Shown: positions 10,165 to 19,994, counted from the first letter of the stretch. The stretch is DNA of 64,000 nucleotides from Bacillus sp. F19 (GCA_023823795.1 CP085710.1:2134001-2198000); one strand, 5' to 3'. Program-made: numbers and translations. The notes: a model not told the origin generated them from the letters alone.

Positions 10165-11697
10165 ATGTTGGAATATGTAATTGAAATGCTTGGAATTCGC
10201 AAAGAATTTCCGGGGATCGTCGCAAACGATAATATCAATTTACAGGTAAAAAAGGGCGAAATTCACGCGCTTTTGGGAGAAAACGGCGCAGGGAAATCTA
10301 CTTTAATGAACGTTCTATTCGGTCTATATCAGCCTGAAAAAGGCGAGATAAGAGTAAAAGGCAAGACTGTCAATATTACCAACCCTAACATTGCAAATGA
10401 TCTGGGAATAGGTATGGTACACCAACATTTCATGCTTGTCAATAATTTTTCAGTTACTGAAAATATTATTCTCGGAAATGAGCCTACTAAAACAGGAAAA
10501 ATCAATTTGAAGGATGCAGAAAAGCAGGTAAAAGATATCTCAGAGAAATATGGACTTGCTGTTAATCCTTCTGCAAAAATAAGTGATATTTCTGTTGGAA
10601 TGCAGCAGCGTGTGGAGATTTTAAAAACACTTTACCGCGGAGCTGAGATTTTAATTTTTGATGAGCCGACAGCAGTGCTTACTCCACAGGAAATCAAAGA
10701 ATTGATCGGCATCATGAAAACACTCATCAAAGAAGGCAAATCAATCATATTGATTACTCATAAATTGAAAGAAATAATGGAAGTGTGTGACCGTGTTACC
10801 GTTATTCGAAAAGGTGAAGGAATCGGTACAGTGAATGTAGCCGAGACAAATCCGAACGAACTCGCAGCTCTGATGGTAGGAAGAGAGGTTCTCTTTACTA
10901 CACAAAAAAAAGAAGCTGTTCCAGCAGAAGAAGTGCTGAAAATTGAAGACCTTGTCGTCAAAGACAGCCGGAATGTAACCGTTATCGATTCTTTGAATTT
11001 ATCTGTAAAAGCCGGGGAAATTGTCGGAATCGCAGGAGTGGACGGCAACGGTCAATCAGAATTGATAGAAGCCATCACCGGATTAATGACGTCAGATTCT
11101 GGCTCCATCCTATTAAATGGAAAAGATATCCGAAATCAGCGTCCGCGTCAGGTAACTGAAGCAGGTGTTGGACATATCCCGCAGGATCGCCACAAGCATG
11201 GATTGGTGCTGGATTTTCCGGTCGGTGAAAATATGGTCCTGCAAACCTATTATCAGAAGCCTTATTCAAAAAAAGGCGTGCTGAATTTTAAAGCGATTTA
11301 TGACAAAGCCGAAAAGCTGATCAAAGAGTTTGATGTCAGAACTCCAAGCAGTTCAACACTTGCACGTGCACTATCAGGAGGAAATCAGCAAAAAGCCATC
11401 ATTGGCCGTGAAGTAGACAGAGATCCTGATTTGCTGATTGCAGCACAGCCAACAAGGGGACTTGATGTCGGTGCAATTGAATTCATTCATAGACGATTAA
11501 TTGAGCAAAGAGATAAAGGAAAAGCTGTCCTTCTCATCTCCTTTGAACTTGAGGAAATCATGAATGTAAGCGACAGGATCGCTGTTATATATGAAGGGAA
11601 AATCGTTGCGATTGTAAATCCAAAGGAGACAACTGAGCAGGAGCTAGGTTTGCTCATGGCAGGAAGCAGCCGCAGGGAAGCAGGTGCATCATCATGA
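10165..11697 (+). CDS. nupO: ABC transporter ATP-binding protein, nucleoside type (NupO-like)
   Basis: Double ATPase of a carbohydrate/nucleoside-uptake (CUT2-like) ABC importer. Domain 1 has a canonical Walker A GENGAGKST and Walker B ILIFDEPT, with a less typical SVGMQQR signature. Domain 2 has a degenerate Walker A (GVDGNGQSE), signature LSGGNQQK and AAQPTRGLD in place of Walker B, the usual asymmetry of this family. ATG 10165 lies 5 nt after AAGGAG; GTG 10159 overlaps the ribosome site. It has 510 residues and overlaps nupP by ATGA. Confidence 0.92.
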   Translation: MLEYVIEMLGIRKEFPGIVANDNINLQVKKGEIHALLGENGAGKSTLMNVLFGLYQPEKGEIRVKGKTVNITNPNIANDLGIGMVHQHFMLVNNFSVTENIILGNEPTKTGKINLKDAEKQVKDISEKYGLAVNPSAKISDISVGMQQRVEILKTLYRGAEILIFDEPTAVLTPQEIKELIGIMKTLIKEGKSIILITHKLKEIMEVCDRVTVIRKGEGIGTVNVAETNPNELAALMVGREVLFTTQKKEAVPAEEVLKIEDLVVKDSRNVTVIDSLNLSVKAGEIVGIAGVDGNGQSELIEAITGLMTSDSGSILLNGKDIRNQRPRQVTEAGVGHIPQDRHKHGLVLDFPVGENMVLQTYYQKPYSKKGVLNFKAIYDKAEKLIKEFDVRTPSSSTLARALSGGNQQKAIIGREVDRDPDLLIAAQPTRGLDVGAIEFIHRRLIEQRDKGKAVLLISFELEEIMNVSDRIAVIYEGKIVAIVNPKETTEQELGLLMAGSSRREAGASS

Positions 11698-12740
11698 ATA
11701 TAGCACGCTATTTTAATATTCTTGTACCCGTTATTGCTGTTTTGCTTGGATTGATCTGCGGAGCGATTATCATGCTCGTTACCGGATATGACCCAGTAGC
11801 CGGCTACACAGCATTATGGAACGGAATCTTCGGAGATACCTACTATATCGGGGAAACCATTCGCCAGTTAACTCCATATATTTTTGCCGGACTTGCTGTA
11901 GCTTTTGCATTCCGCACAGGTTTATTCAATATCGGAGTTGAAGGACAGCTAATTGTAGGCTGGTTTGCAGCTGTATGGGTTGGGGTAGCATTTGAACTTC
12001 CAAAAATCATTCATTTGCCGCTTGCAATTATTGTTGCTGCCTTGGCTGGAGCGTTATGGGGATTCATACCCGGCCTATTGAAAGCGAAATTCAAAGTTCA
12101 TGAAGTAATCGTGACGATCATGATGAACTATATTGCCTTATATTTAACAAACCATTTAATTCAGTATGTTTTATCTGATAAAGGGGATAAATCAGAAAAT
12201 ATTTTCCCTTCTGCTTCATTAAGCTCTGAATTCTTCCAGACAATGACAGACTATTCAAGAATGCACTATGGAATATTCCTTGCGTTAATTGGAGCTCTAG
12301 TCATGTGGTTCCTGCTTGAGAAGACAACTAAAGGATATGAACTCAGATCAGTAGGATTTAATCAGGATGCTGCACAATATGCAGGTATGAATGTAAGCCG
12401 CAACATTATCCTTTCAATGGTCATTTCAGGGGCATTTGCAGGAATTGCCGGTGCCATGGAAGGGCTTGGAACATTCCAGTATGTTTCAGTTAAAGGAGGA
12501 TTTACAGGTGTCGGATTTGATGGAATCGCTGTAGCCCTTTTGGGAGGAAACACAGCCCTTGGCATCATCTTCGCAGCTGCTTTATTTGGCGGTTTAAAAG
12601 TAGGGGCACTTAACATGCCGTCTGAAGCCGGAGTACCTTATGAGCTTGTTGAAATTGTTATAGCCCTAATTATTCTTTTCGTTGCTTCAAGCTATTTCAT
12701 ACGTTGGATTTTACTGCGTTTCAAGAAGGAGGGGAAATAA
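11694..12740 (+). CDS. nupP: ABC transporter permease (NupP-like)
   Basis: Membrane subunit of the nucleoside-type importer, 348 residues, with about eight to ten hydrophobic segments starting at residues 7-28. It contains the BPD_transp_2-type motif region GIAGAMEGLG and the FNIGVEGQLI loop typical of BMP-linked permeases. It overlaps nupO by 4 nt and abuts nupQ with no gap, consistent with a coupled operon. Confidence 0.92.
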   Translation: MNIARYFNILVPVIAVLLGLICGAIIMLVTGYDPVAGYTALWNGIFGDTYYIGETIRQLTPYIFAGLAVAFAFRTGLFNIGVEGQLIVGWFAAVWVGVAFELPKIIHLPLAIIVAALAGALWGFIPGLLKAKFKVHEVIVTIMMNYIALYLTNHLIQYVLSDKGDKSENIFPSASLSSEFFQTMTDYSRMHYGIFLALIGALVMWFLLEKTTKGYELRSVGFNQDAAQYAGMNVSRNIILSMVISGAFAGIAGAMEGLGTFQYVSVKGGFTGVGFDGIAVALLGGNTALGIIFAAALFGGLKVGALNMPSEAGVPYELVEIVIALIILFVASSYFIRWILLRFKKEGK

Positions 12741-13700
12741 GTGAGCATTCTGCAAATGCTAGAACTCATCATCCCTACAGCGTTATTCGTTGCCGCTCCG
12801 CTTATTTTCACTGCACTTGGAGGCATGTTCAGTGAGCGATCCGGAGTAGTTAATATAGGGCTTGAAGGATTAATGGTTATTGGAGCCTTCGTTGCCATCG
12901 TTTTTAACCTGACATACGCCGACGTATTCGGAGATGCAACCCCGTGGCTTTCCATATTAGTTGCGATGTGTGCAGGAGCGCTGCTCTCCATTCTTCATGC
13001 GGTAGCGTCGATTACATTCCGTGCCGACCAGGTTGTAAGCGGAGTAGCCATTAATTTTCTTGCCATTGGTTTATCGCTTTTCCTTGTAAAATTGTTTTAC
13101 GGAAAAGGACAAACAGATCGCATTACAGAAAGTTTCAGCAAAATTGATATACCGCTGCTGAGCGATATACCTGTAATCGGACCGCTATTTTTCTCAAATG
13201 GATATATAACAACTTACATTGCGATTATTACAGCGTTTGCTGTTTGGTTTGTCATGTATAAAACACCATTTGGTCTTCGCTTGCGTTCAGTCGGAGAACA
13301 TCCGATGGCAGCAGATACAATGGGTATTAATGTTGTAAAAATGCGTTATATCGGCGTTATTTTAAGCGGAGCTTTCGCTGGTGTCGGCGGTGCTGTTTAT
13401 GCGACAATCATTGCTCGTGATTTCAGCCATGCAACAATCAGCGGACAGGGATTCATGGCTCTTGCTGCTCTTATCTTCGGTAAATGGCATCCTCTTGGTG
13501 CTATGGGAGCTGCCATTTTCTTTGGACTGGCCCAGGGTCTGAGCGTAATCGGCGGTCAGCTGCCATTGCTTGAAGGCATACCGACAATGTACTTGTTAAT
13601 TACTCCTTACGTTTTAACAATCCTCGCATTAACTGGATTCATTGGACGTGCAGATGCACCAAAAGCGCTTGGAACTCCTTACGAAAAAGGAAAACGCTAA
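12741..13700 (+). CDS. nupQ: ABC transporter permease (NupQ-like)
   Basis: Second permease of the importer, 319 residues, GTG start after GGAGGGG. It shows the SGVVNIGLEGLM loop and GAFAGVGGAVYA segment that mirror those in NupP, so the two form the heterodimeric channel. Last gene of the cluster, followed at once by a very strong terminator. Confidence 0.92.
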   Translation: MSILQMLELIIPTALFVAAPLIFTALGGMFSERSGVVNIGLEGLMVIGAFVAIVFNLTYADVFGDATPWLSILVAMCAGALLSILHAVASITFRADQVVSGVAINFLAIGLSLFLVKLFYGKGQTDRITESFSKIDIPLLSDIPVIGPLFFSNGYITTYIAIITAFAVWFVMYKTPFGLRLRSVGEHPMAADTMGINVVKMRYIGVILSGAFAGVGGAVYATIIARDFSHATISGQGFMALAALIFGKWHPLGAMGAAIFFGLAQGLSVIGGQLPLLEGIPTMYLLITPYVLTILALTGFIGRADAPKALGTPYEKGKR

Positions 13701-13706
13701 AAAGAC

Positions 13707-13747
13707 AAAAGCGGCCTGGCCTCATTTATTGAGGCCAGGCCGCTTTA
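13707..13747 (+). terminator. strong intrinsic terminator after nupQ
   Basis: A perfect 16-17 bp stem: 13708-13723 pairs with 13731-13746 (core GCGGCCTGGCCTC / GAGGCCAGGCCGC) across a 7-nt loop, ending in TTTATATTTT. Confidence 0.92.
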
Positions 13748-13856
13748 TATTTTCTGAAATCCCTGAGGGCAGTTATTTCGGTGCCTTGAGTATAGTTTTT
13801 TCAATTAGAGGCAAAATCTAAACAATGCAATAAACTACGAAACAAAGGTGAAAAGA

Positions 13857-14157
13857 ATGGGAGCGAAAAAGAAGCTTGATCTTATTGTCATCTGTTCCGC
13901 TTGTGATGACACTTGGCAATTCAATGTTAATTCCGGTTTTGCCCTTAATCGAGAAACAATTAGGCATCTCATCCTTCCAAGTGTCTCTCATAATAAAGGT
14001 CGATTTACAGTTCAATGAGGTTTACAGGAGTAGCAGCAGGACCTCCTATATATGCCTATATTATGTCTGTTGGAGATTTTGGGTTTATTACGTTTCTGCA
14101 AGTGTAAGCTTGTTTGCTGTTTTAATTGTCCTATTCTTTATCAAACCTTCAAAATAA
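13857..14157 (+). pseudogene. decayed MFS exporter, ymfD remnant
   Basis: Only the two ends of an MFS transporter remain. The N-terminal piece (VMTLGNSMLIPVLPLIEKQL) is out of frame with the ATG at 13857, which has a good ribosome site (AAAGGTG), so one frameshift is present. It is followed within about 35 codons, in another frame, by a C-terminal piece (RFTGVAAGPPIYAYIMSVGD) and then a hydrophobic tail. About 300 codons of the middle are missing. Position between the ymfC region and ymfF matches B. subtilis ymfD, the bacillibactin exporter. A palindrome AAACCTGC/GCAGGTTT (14161-14182) follows. Confidence 0.75.
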
Positions 14158-14342
14158 TCAAAACCTGCTTTAAAGCAGGTTTAGGACGCAAATTGGCTGC
14201 CTTGCGTCTTCTTTATTTATTGATTCATGGTTAACATTTCCTTAATTATCCTAAAGTTGATATAATTACTAGAATGAATCCATACGCTAATTTATAAAAC
14301 AGGAAAAAATAAAATGGAATCTGTCACGCAAGGAGGGTTACA

Positions 14343-15626
14343 ATGGATTTTTTAAAAGAACAAATTGAAACAATTAATGGGTTAACACTTCACACCGTTC
14401 AAACGAATAAATTTAAAACAAATTCACTTGTATTTAAAATGCTGGCACCGCTGAACGAAGAGGATGTCACATTCAGAGCGCTGCTGCCTTATGTGCTGCA
14501 GCGGGGCACGAAATCTTTTCCGACCAGCACGGAGCTCAGAAAGCATCTTGATGAGCTTTACGGGGCGACTTTATTTGTGGATTTATCAAAAAAAGGCGAT
14601 CATCATATCATATCGATCCGGATTGAAGTTGCAAATGAACGCTTTTTATCAGATCAGACACCCCTGCTGGAAAAGGCGCTTCAGCTGCTGTCTGAAATCA
14701 TCCTGTCTCCAGTTGTAAAGGAAGAGTCATTCCCAGATGAAATCATAAATCAGGAAAAACGGACCATGAAACAGCGCATTCAGGCTGTATATGATGACAA
14801 AATGAGATATTCCAATTTAAGACTTGTTCAAGAGATGTGCAAGGATGAACCTTATCGCCTGCATGTAAATGGGGAAATTGATCATCTTGAACAAATTACA
14901 TCTGCAAGTCTGTATGAGTATTATAAAAAAGCCTTAAAAGAAGATAAAATGGATTTGTATGTTGTTGGCGATGTTTCAGCAGAAGAGGTCAGCGAATATA
15001 CAAAAAGATTCTTTACATTCAGCGAAAATGCTCACCAATCTGTAGAAAAATCCATCACTGAAAAAGAGATTTCAGAGCCAAATGAAGTGATTGAAAATCA
15101 GGATGTTAAACAAGGAAAATTGAACATCGGCTATCGCACAAACTGCACATATGGAGATCAATCCTACTATGCTCTGCAAGTGTTCAATGGCATTTTTGGC
15201 GGATTTTCGCATTCAAAGCTTTTCATAAATGTCCGTGAAAAAGAAAGCCTTGCTTACTATGCCGCTTCAAGAGTTGAGAGTCACAAAGGACTCTTAATGG
15301 TTATGTCAGGAATAGAATTTGCCAATTATGAGCGTGCGGTAACAATTATTAAAGAACAGCTCGAAGCGATGAAAAATGGAGATTTTGAAGAAAAAGATAT
15401 TGAACAGACTAAAGCAGTCATTAAAAATCAGCTCCTTGAAACGATTGATACTTCATACGGGTCTATTGAAGTTCTCTATCATAACGTGATTTCCAATATA
15501 AATGAACCTTTTGATAAATATCTGCAGGGAATTGAAAAGGCAACAAAAGAGGAAATCATCGCAGCAGCTAAAAAGATCCAGCTTGATACGATCTATTTCT
15601 TAAAAGGAATGGAGGGTGCACAATGA
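14343..15626 (+). CDS. ymfF: M16-family zinc-peptidase-like protein YmfF
   Basis: Insulinase/processing-peptidase (M16) fold protein, 427 residues, close to B. subtilis YmfF. I see no HxxEH zinc motif in its N-terminal half, so it is probably the inactive partner of YmfH, like the alpha subunit in paired M16 peptidases. The start follows AAGGAGGG and it overlaps ymfH by 4 nt. A TATAAT at 14261-14266 may be its -10, although the matching -35 is poor. The substrate is unknown. Confidence 0.88.
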   Translation: MDFLKEQIETINGLTLHTVQTNKFKTNSLVFKMLAPLNEEDVTFRALLPYVLQRGTKSFPTSTELRKHLDELYGATLFVDLSKKGDHHIISIRIEVANERFLSDQTPLLEKALQLLSEIILSPVVKEESFPDEIINQEKRTMKQRIQAVYDDKMRYSNLRLVQEMCKDEPYRLHVNGEIDHLEQITSASLYEYYKKALKEDKMDLYVVGDVSAEEVSEYTKRFFTFSENAHQSVEKSITEKEISEPNEVIENQDVKQGKLNIGYRTNCTYGDQSYYALQVFNGIFGGFSHSKLFINVREKESLAYYAASRVESHKGLLMVMSGIEFANYERAVTIIKEQLEAMKNGDFEEKDIEQTKAVIKNQLLETIDTSYGSIEVLYHNVISNINEPFDKYLQGIEKATKEEIIAAAKKIQLDTIYFLKGMEGAQ

Positions 15627-16909
15627 CAAAATCCATAAAGTTTGATCAGCTTCAAGAAGAGCTCTTTTATGAAAAAATGAAAAATGGACTTGATGTATAT
15701 GTCCTTCCTAAAAAAGGTTTTAATAAGACCTATGCAACATTTACAACAAAATACGGTTCAATCGATAATCAATTTGTGCCTCTTGACCAAAATGAAATGA
15801 AATTAGTTCCAGATGGGATCGCTCATTTTTTAGAGCATAAGCTGTTTGAAAAAGAAGACGGTGACGTTTTTCAAGATTTCAGCAAGCAGGGTGCGTCTTC
15901 TAATGCCTTTACATCGTTTACACGAACGGCTTACCTTTTTTCAAGCACGTCAAATGTCGAGAAGAATTTAGAAACACTCATCGATTTCGTTCAGGAGCCT
16001 TATTTTACTGAAAAATCGGTTGAGAAAGAAAAAGGCATCATCGGACAGGAGATTAATATGTACGATGACAATCCTGACTGGAGACTCTATTTTGGATTAA
16101 TTCAGAATATGTTTCATAAACATCCAGTAGGAATTGATATTGCTGGAACCGTTGAATCTATTTCAAAAATTACGAAAGACCTGCTCTACGAATGCTACAA
16201 TACGTTTTACCATCCAAGCAATATGCTGCTTTTTGTCGTTGGTCCGATCGATCCAGAGCAAATTCTTTCCCAAATCCGTGAAAATCAGGATAAGAAAGAA
16301 TTTAAACCACAATCCGAAATCAAACGTGCTGAAGTTGATGAACCGGATACTGTAGCAAAACCATTAGAAAAACTAAAAATGAACGTTCAATCTTCTAAGT
16401 GTTTAGTTGGGTTGAAGGCAAAACAGGCTGATCGGTCCGGTGAGGAGCTTTTAAAACACGAACTGTCTATGAACCTGATTCTTGATATGGTTTTTGGAAA
16501 AAGCACTGACACCTATACCCAGCTCTATGAGAATGGTCTTATTGATGACACATTCAGTTTTGATTACACGGAAGAGAACGGTTTTGGCTTTGCGATGATA
16601 GGCGGAGATACAGATCAGCCCGATCAGCTTGCTGAAGAAATTAAGAATACGCTGCTTAAGGCAAAACAGGAAGGCATTCCTGCAGAACGTCTCGAGAATG
16701 CCAAGAAAAAGAAAATCGGTTCTTTTCTAAGAGCGATTAATTCACCGGAATATATTGCGAACCAATTTACCCGCTATTCCTTTAATGAAATGAATTTGTT
16801 TGATGTTGTCCCGACGCTTGAACAATTGACAAATGATGATATTCATCATACGCTGAATGAAGTGATTGATGAAAAATTGTTTTCAGTTTGTCAAGTAGTA
16901 CCGAAGTAA
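15623..16909 (+). CDS. ymfH: M16-family zinc peptidase YmfH
   Basis: The catalytic member of the YmfF/YmfH pair: HFLEH (an HxxEH inverted zinc motif) followed by a conserved downstream Glu in EKEKGIIGQEI. It has 428 residues, equal to B. subtilis YmfH. It overlaps ymfF (ATGA) and ends at a terminator. AlbE/AlbF of subtilosin synthesis are the closest known functional parallel, but no bacteriocin gene is nearby. Confidence 0.9.
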   Translation: MTKSIKFDQLQEELFYEKMKNGLDVYVLPKKGFNKTYATFTTKYGSIDNQFVPLDQNEMKLVPDGIAHFLEHKLFEKEDGDVFQDFSKQGASSNAFTSFTRTAYLFSSTSNVEKNLETLIDFVQEPYFTEKSVEKEKGIIGQEINMYDDNPDWRLYFGLIQNMFHKHPVGIDIAGTVESISKITKDLLYECYNTFYHPSNMLLFVVGPIDPEQILSQIRENQDKKEFKPQSEIKRAEVDEPDTVAKPLEKLKMNVQSSKCLVGLKAKQADRSGEELLKHELSMNLILDMVFGKSTDTYTQLYENGLIDDTFSFDYTEENGFGFAMIGGDTDQPDQLAEEIKNTLLKAKQEGIPAERLENAKKKKIGSFLRAINSPEYIANQFTRYSFNEMNLFDVVPTLEQLTNDDIHHTLNEVIDEKLFSVCQVVPK

Positions 16910-16936
16910 AGCATCCTTTCAAAGGATGCTTTTTTA
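16908..16936 (+). terminator. intrinsic terminator after ymfH
   Basis: AAAGCATCC (16908-16916) pairs with GGATGCTTT (16924-16932), followed by more T residues; it overlaps the ymfH stop. Confidence 0.88.
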
Positions 16937-16977
16937 TCTTGAACAGGTATAGCCTTAAGTCTAAAAGGAGAAATAAA

Positions 16978-17694
16978 ATGAAAAAAACAGCTTTAATTAC
17001 AGGTGCAAGCGGCGGAATCGGAAAAGCAATTGCCAAAAAGCTTGCAGGGGAAGGATATAAATTATATCTCCATTATCACAAAAATGAAGAAAGCATACTA
17101 ACTCTTATAAAAGAACTGCAGGCTGACTGCACGATGGTAAAAACAGATCTTTCAATGGCGGATGGGCCAGGTCAGCTTGTGAAGCAGCTTGCGGAACCTA
17201 TTGATTTGCTCGTATTAAATAGCGGCAAAAGTTTCTTTGGATTAATGACAGATATGAAGTATGAAGAAATTCAGCAAATGGTGCAGCTGCAAATAACAAG
17301 TCCCTATATGATTTCAAAGGAATTGATTCCTTCCATGGTAAGTAGAAAAAGCGGGAACATTGTTGTGATATCCTCCATTTGGGGAGAAATCGGCGCTTCT
17401 TGTGAAGTCCTTTACAGCATGGTTAAAGGCGGACAGAATACATTTGTAAAGGCACTGGCAAAAGAATTGGCCCCATCAGGCATCAGAGTCAATGCGATAG
17501 CGCCGGGAGCGGTTGCTACTGACATGCTTCGATCTTTTTCTGAGGATGATCTGGCTGGTCTTGAGGATGAAATTCCATTAGGGAGGATTGGCAAGCCTGA
17601 AGAGATTGCGGACGCTGTTTTGTTTTTATCCTCAAATCATGCAAGCTATATAACAGGTCAAGTGATTTCAGTAAACGGCGGCTGGCATACTTAA
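16978..17694 (+). CDS. ymfI: short-chain dehydrogenase YmfI (FabG-like)
   Basis: Classical SDR of 238 residues with TGASGGIG dinucleotide motif near the N-terminus, catalytic Ser in VISSIWG and YSMVK (YxxxK). The NNAG motif reads NSG. It resembles 3-oxoacyl-ACP reductases but the true substrate is unknown. ATG 16978 lies after AAAAGGAG; the longer upstream frame runs back through the ymfH terminator and is rejected. Confidence 0.88.
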   Translation: MKKTALITGASGGIGKAIAKKLAGEGYKLYLHYHKNEESILTLIKELQADCTMVKTDLSMADGPGQLVKQLAEPIDLLVLNSGKSFFGLMTDMKYEEIQQMVQLQITSPYMISKELIPSMVSRKSGNIVVISSIWGEIGASCEVLYSMVKGGQNTFVKALAKELAPSGIRVNAIAPGAVATDMLRSFSEDDLAGLEDEIPLGRIGKPEEIADAVLFLSSNHASYITGQVISVNGGWHT

Positions 17695-17774
17695 ATTTTT
17701 CTGCAGCTATCCGTATAAATCAGGTCAGGCAAGACAAACTAACATTGTATTCCACTTAATTAGGAGGGGTTATA

Positions 17775-18032
17775 ATGTCTGTTTTAGAAAACTGGGATTC
17801 ATGGAAAAATTTCCTCGGCGACCGTCTGCATCATGCTGAAGGAGATGGAATGAAAACAGAAGCTGTAAATGACTTAGCTTACGAAATCGGTGATTACTTA
17901 GCAAAACAAGTTGATCCAAAAAATGATCAGGAAAGAGTTCTGGCTGATCTTTGGAGCGTGGCTTCTAAAGAAGAACAGCACGCCATTGCAAACATGATGG
18001 TTAAACTAGTGCAAAATAACGCTACAAGATAA
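17775..18032 (+). CDS. ymfJ: DUF3243 protein YmfJ
   Basis: An 85-residue acidic, probably all-helical cytoplasmic protein with the DUF3243 pattern (LENWDSWKNFLGDRL near the start, WSVASKEEQHAIANMM near the end). Start after TAGGAGGGG. Its function is unknown. Between ymfI and ymfK as in B. subtilis, with its own terminator. Confidence 0.85.
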   Translation: MSVLENWDSWKNFLGDRLHHAEGDGMKTEAVNDLAYEIGDYLAKQVDPKNDQERVLADLWSVASKEEQHAIANMMVKLVQNNATR

Positions 18033-18060
18033 AGAGGGGACGCAGGTCCTCTCTTTTTTA
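18033..18060 (+). terminator. intrinsic terminator after ymfJ
   Basis: AGAGGGGAC (18033-18041) pairs with GGTCCTCTCT (18045-18054, one G-T pair) across GCA, followed by six T residues. Confidence 0.88.
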
Positions 18061-18290
18061 TGAAAAAAAAACGGAAATCAGTGATTAAGGATCCCTCTGA
18101 AAGTTCAATTTTCTCAAGACTTGTTTTAATATAATGAATGAGTCTCGCAAAAGAATGAAAAAGGAACCGTGCATTCTAGGTCCACATACCCCCTTTTATA
18201 TTGTCAAGGAATTATTCTTTCCTCTTTCATCAAAATGCTATATGATAAGGATATAGGTGTTATAGACCTGGTTTTGAAGGGGGTCCTTTT

Positions 18291-19082
18291 TTGGAGATGC
18301 AGGAATGGTATTTAGAGTATGAAATTCAAAAAAACCGTCCCGGACTTCTTGGCGATATTTCTTCGCTGCTCGGGATGCTTTCTATAAATATTGTCACTAT
18401 TAACGGTGTGGATGACAGCCGCAGGGGGCTGCTGCTTAAGTGCTCAAATAATGAGCAAATCCAGCGTCTTGAATCGATTTTAAATACAATGGATCATATA
18501 AAAGTAACGAAATTGCGCAAGCCTAAATTAAGAGATACACTTGCTGTCCGGCACGGAAGATACATACAGCGTGATGCAGATGATAAAAAGACATTCCGGT
18601 TTGTAAGAGATGAGCTTGGACTGCTTGTGGACTTTTTGGCTGAATTATATAAGCAGGAAGGCCACAAGCTGATCGGCATAAGAGGCATGCCCCGCGTCGG
18701 CAAAACAGAATCAATTGTCGCTTCGAGTGTTTGTGCAAACAAAAGATGGCTTTTTGTGTCTTCAACTTTATTAAAACAGACAATCAGAAGCCAGCTGATT
18801 GCAGATGAGTACAGTATTGATAATGTATTTATTATTGATGGGATTGTTTCCACAAGAAGAGGTTCTGAAAAGCATTTGCAGCTTGTGAGAGAAATAATGA
18901 GGCTGCCTGCTACAAAAGTTGTCGAGCATCCGGACATGTTTGTGCAAAATACAGAGTATACACTCGATGATTTTGACTATATAATTGAACTTCGAAACGA
19001 TCCGGATGAAAAGATTACATATGAGGAAGCATCTGGACCTCAAATGTTTGATGAATCGAGTTTTTCCGGATTTGATTTTTAG
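18291..19082 (+). CDS. ymfK: DUF3388 protein YmfK
   Basis: 263 residues. The N-terminal 70 residues have an ACT-like pattern (EYEIQKNRPGLLGDISSLLG). The middle holds a P-loop-like GMPRVGKTES (about residues 129-138), suggesting nucleotide binding. TTG at 18291 lies 7 nt after GAAGGGGG and is preferred; an in-frame ATG at 18297 is the alternative. Function unknown. The gap 18061-18290 holds no gene. Followed closely by ymfM. Confidence 0.82.
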   Translation: MEMQEWYLEYEIQKNRPGLLGDISSLLGMLSINIVTINGVDDSRRGLLLKCSNNEQIQRLESILNTMDHIKVTKLRKPKLRDTLAVRHGRYIQRDADDKKTFRFVRDELGLLVDFLAELYKQEGHKLIGIRGMPRVGKTESIVASSVCANKRWLFVSSTLLKQTIRSQLIADEYSIDNVFIIDGIVSTRRGSEKHLQLVREIMRLPATKVVEHPDMFVQNTEYTLDDFDYIIELRNDPDEKITYEEASGPQMFDESSFSGFDF

Positions 19083-19100
19083 ATATGGAAGGTGTTACGG

Positions 19101-19994
19101 TTGAGTGAACTAGGAAATCGACTAAAACAGGCGAGAGAAGAGCGGAAATTAAGTCTTGACGATCTCCAGGCAATGACAAAAATTCAAAAGCGGTATCTTA
19201 TCGGAATTGAAGAAGGCAATTACGGCATTATGCCGGGGAATTTTTATGTGCGGGCTTTTATTAAACAGTATGCAGAAACAGTAGGGCTGGATCCAGATCG
19301 GATTTTCGAGGAGTATAAAAACGAAATACCGGTTGTTTATTCAGATGATACTCCTGAGCTTTCGAGGGTGAAAACACATAAAGAGCTTCCGAAGTCAGCA
19401 TCAAAGGCCTTGGAAATATTGCCTAGGATCTTAATAATCGTATTGGTTTTACTAGTAGCGGTCGTTATCTGGATTTTTGTACAGAAGGACAAGCCGGACG
19501 GTGCAAAAAACACAGAAGACCAGACTAAGCAAATTTCAAGCGGCGAAAATGAATATGATTCCATTGAAAATGACGAAAATGCATCAGATTCTAAAGAGCC
19601 TGAAGAGAAAGATGCAGCTGATGAAAAAGTCAAAGAAGAAAAGCCGGAAGATGAAAAACCTGAAGAGCAGGCTTCAGAACTCACATTCAAAGAAAAAACA
19701 GACAGAAAAGCGGTATATGAGCTGAAAAAAGCAAAAGAATTTAAGCTTGAGGTCAGCTCTAAGGGACAGACTTGGATTGAGATCCGAAATGCATCAGGAA
19801 AAAAATTCTTCAGCGGCATGCTGAAAAAGGGTCAAACCGAGGCGCATGACTTTACAAATGAAACAGAAGCCTTTATTGTCATTGGAAATGCTTCAGCTGC
19901 TGAAGTGAAGGTAAATGGGCAGCCTGTAGAATATCAGATTGATCCTAAAAAAACAGTAAGACAAGATATGCAGATTGTATATACTAAGGAGTAA
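19101..19994 (+). CDS. ymfM: RodZ-like cell-shape protein YmfM
   Basis: Cytoplasmic N-terminal helix-turn-helix (HTH_25; residues about 1-75), one membrane segment (about 112-135: ILIIVLVLLVAVVIWIF), a Lys/Glu/Asp-rich linker, and an extracellular DUF4115 beta domain (about 195-290). This is the RodZ architecture that links MreB to elongation. Start is TTG 19101, 6-7 nt after GGAAGGTG; the upstream GTG 19092 lies in the ribosome site. It is 18 bp after ymfK. Confidence 0.87.
   Translation: MSELGNRLKQAREERKLSLDDLQAMTKIQKRYLIGIEEGNYGIMPGNFYVRAFIKQYAETVGLDPDRIFEEYKNEIPVVYSDDTPELSRVKTHKELPKSASKALEILPRILIIVLVLLVAVVIWIFVQKDKPDGAKNTEDQTKQISSGENEYDSIENDENASDSKEPEEKDAADEKVKEEKPEDEKPEEQASELTFKEKTDRKAVYELKKAKEFKLEVSSKGQTWIEIRNASGKKFFSGMLKKGQTEAHDFTNETEAFIVIGNASAAEVKVNGQPVEYQIDPKKTVRQDMQIVYTKE

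Noticed and set aside
13876-14157. 93-codon frame as an independent membrane protein
   Set aside because: The frame mixes two out-of-frame ends of one MFS transporter, so it is a pseudogene.
14161-14182. AAACCTGC/GCAGGTTT palindrome as terminator of ymfD
   Set aside because: No T-run follows on either strand; kept only as a note in the pseudogene entry.
18494-18937. 147-codon open frame antisense to ymfK
   Set aside because: It lies fully inside a conserved gene, lacks a ribosome site and has the composition of a reverse-strand shadow.
19337-19819. 160-codon minus-strand Ser/Phe-rich frame inside ymfM
   Set aside because: It mirrors the Glu/Lys-rich linker of the RodZ-like protein, a common artefact of such linkers.
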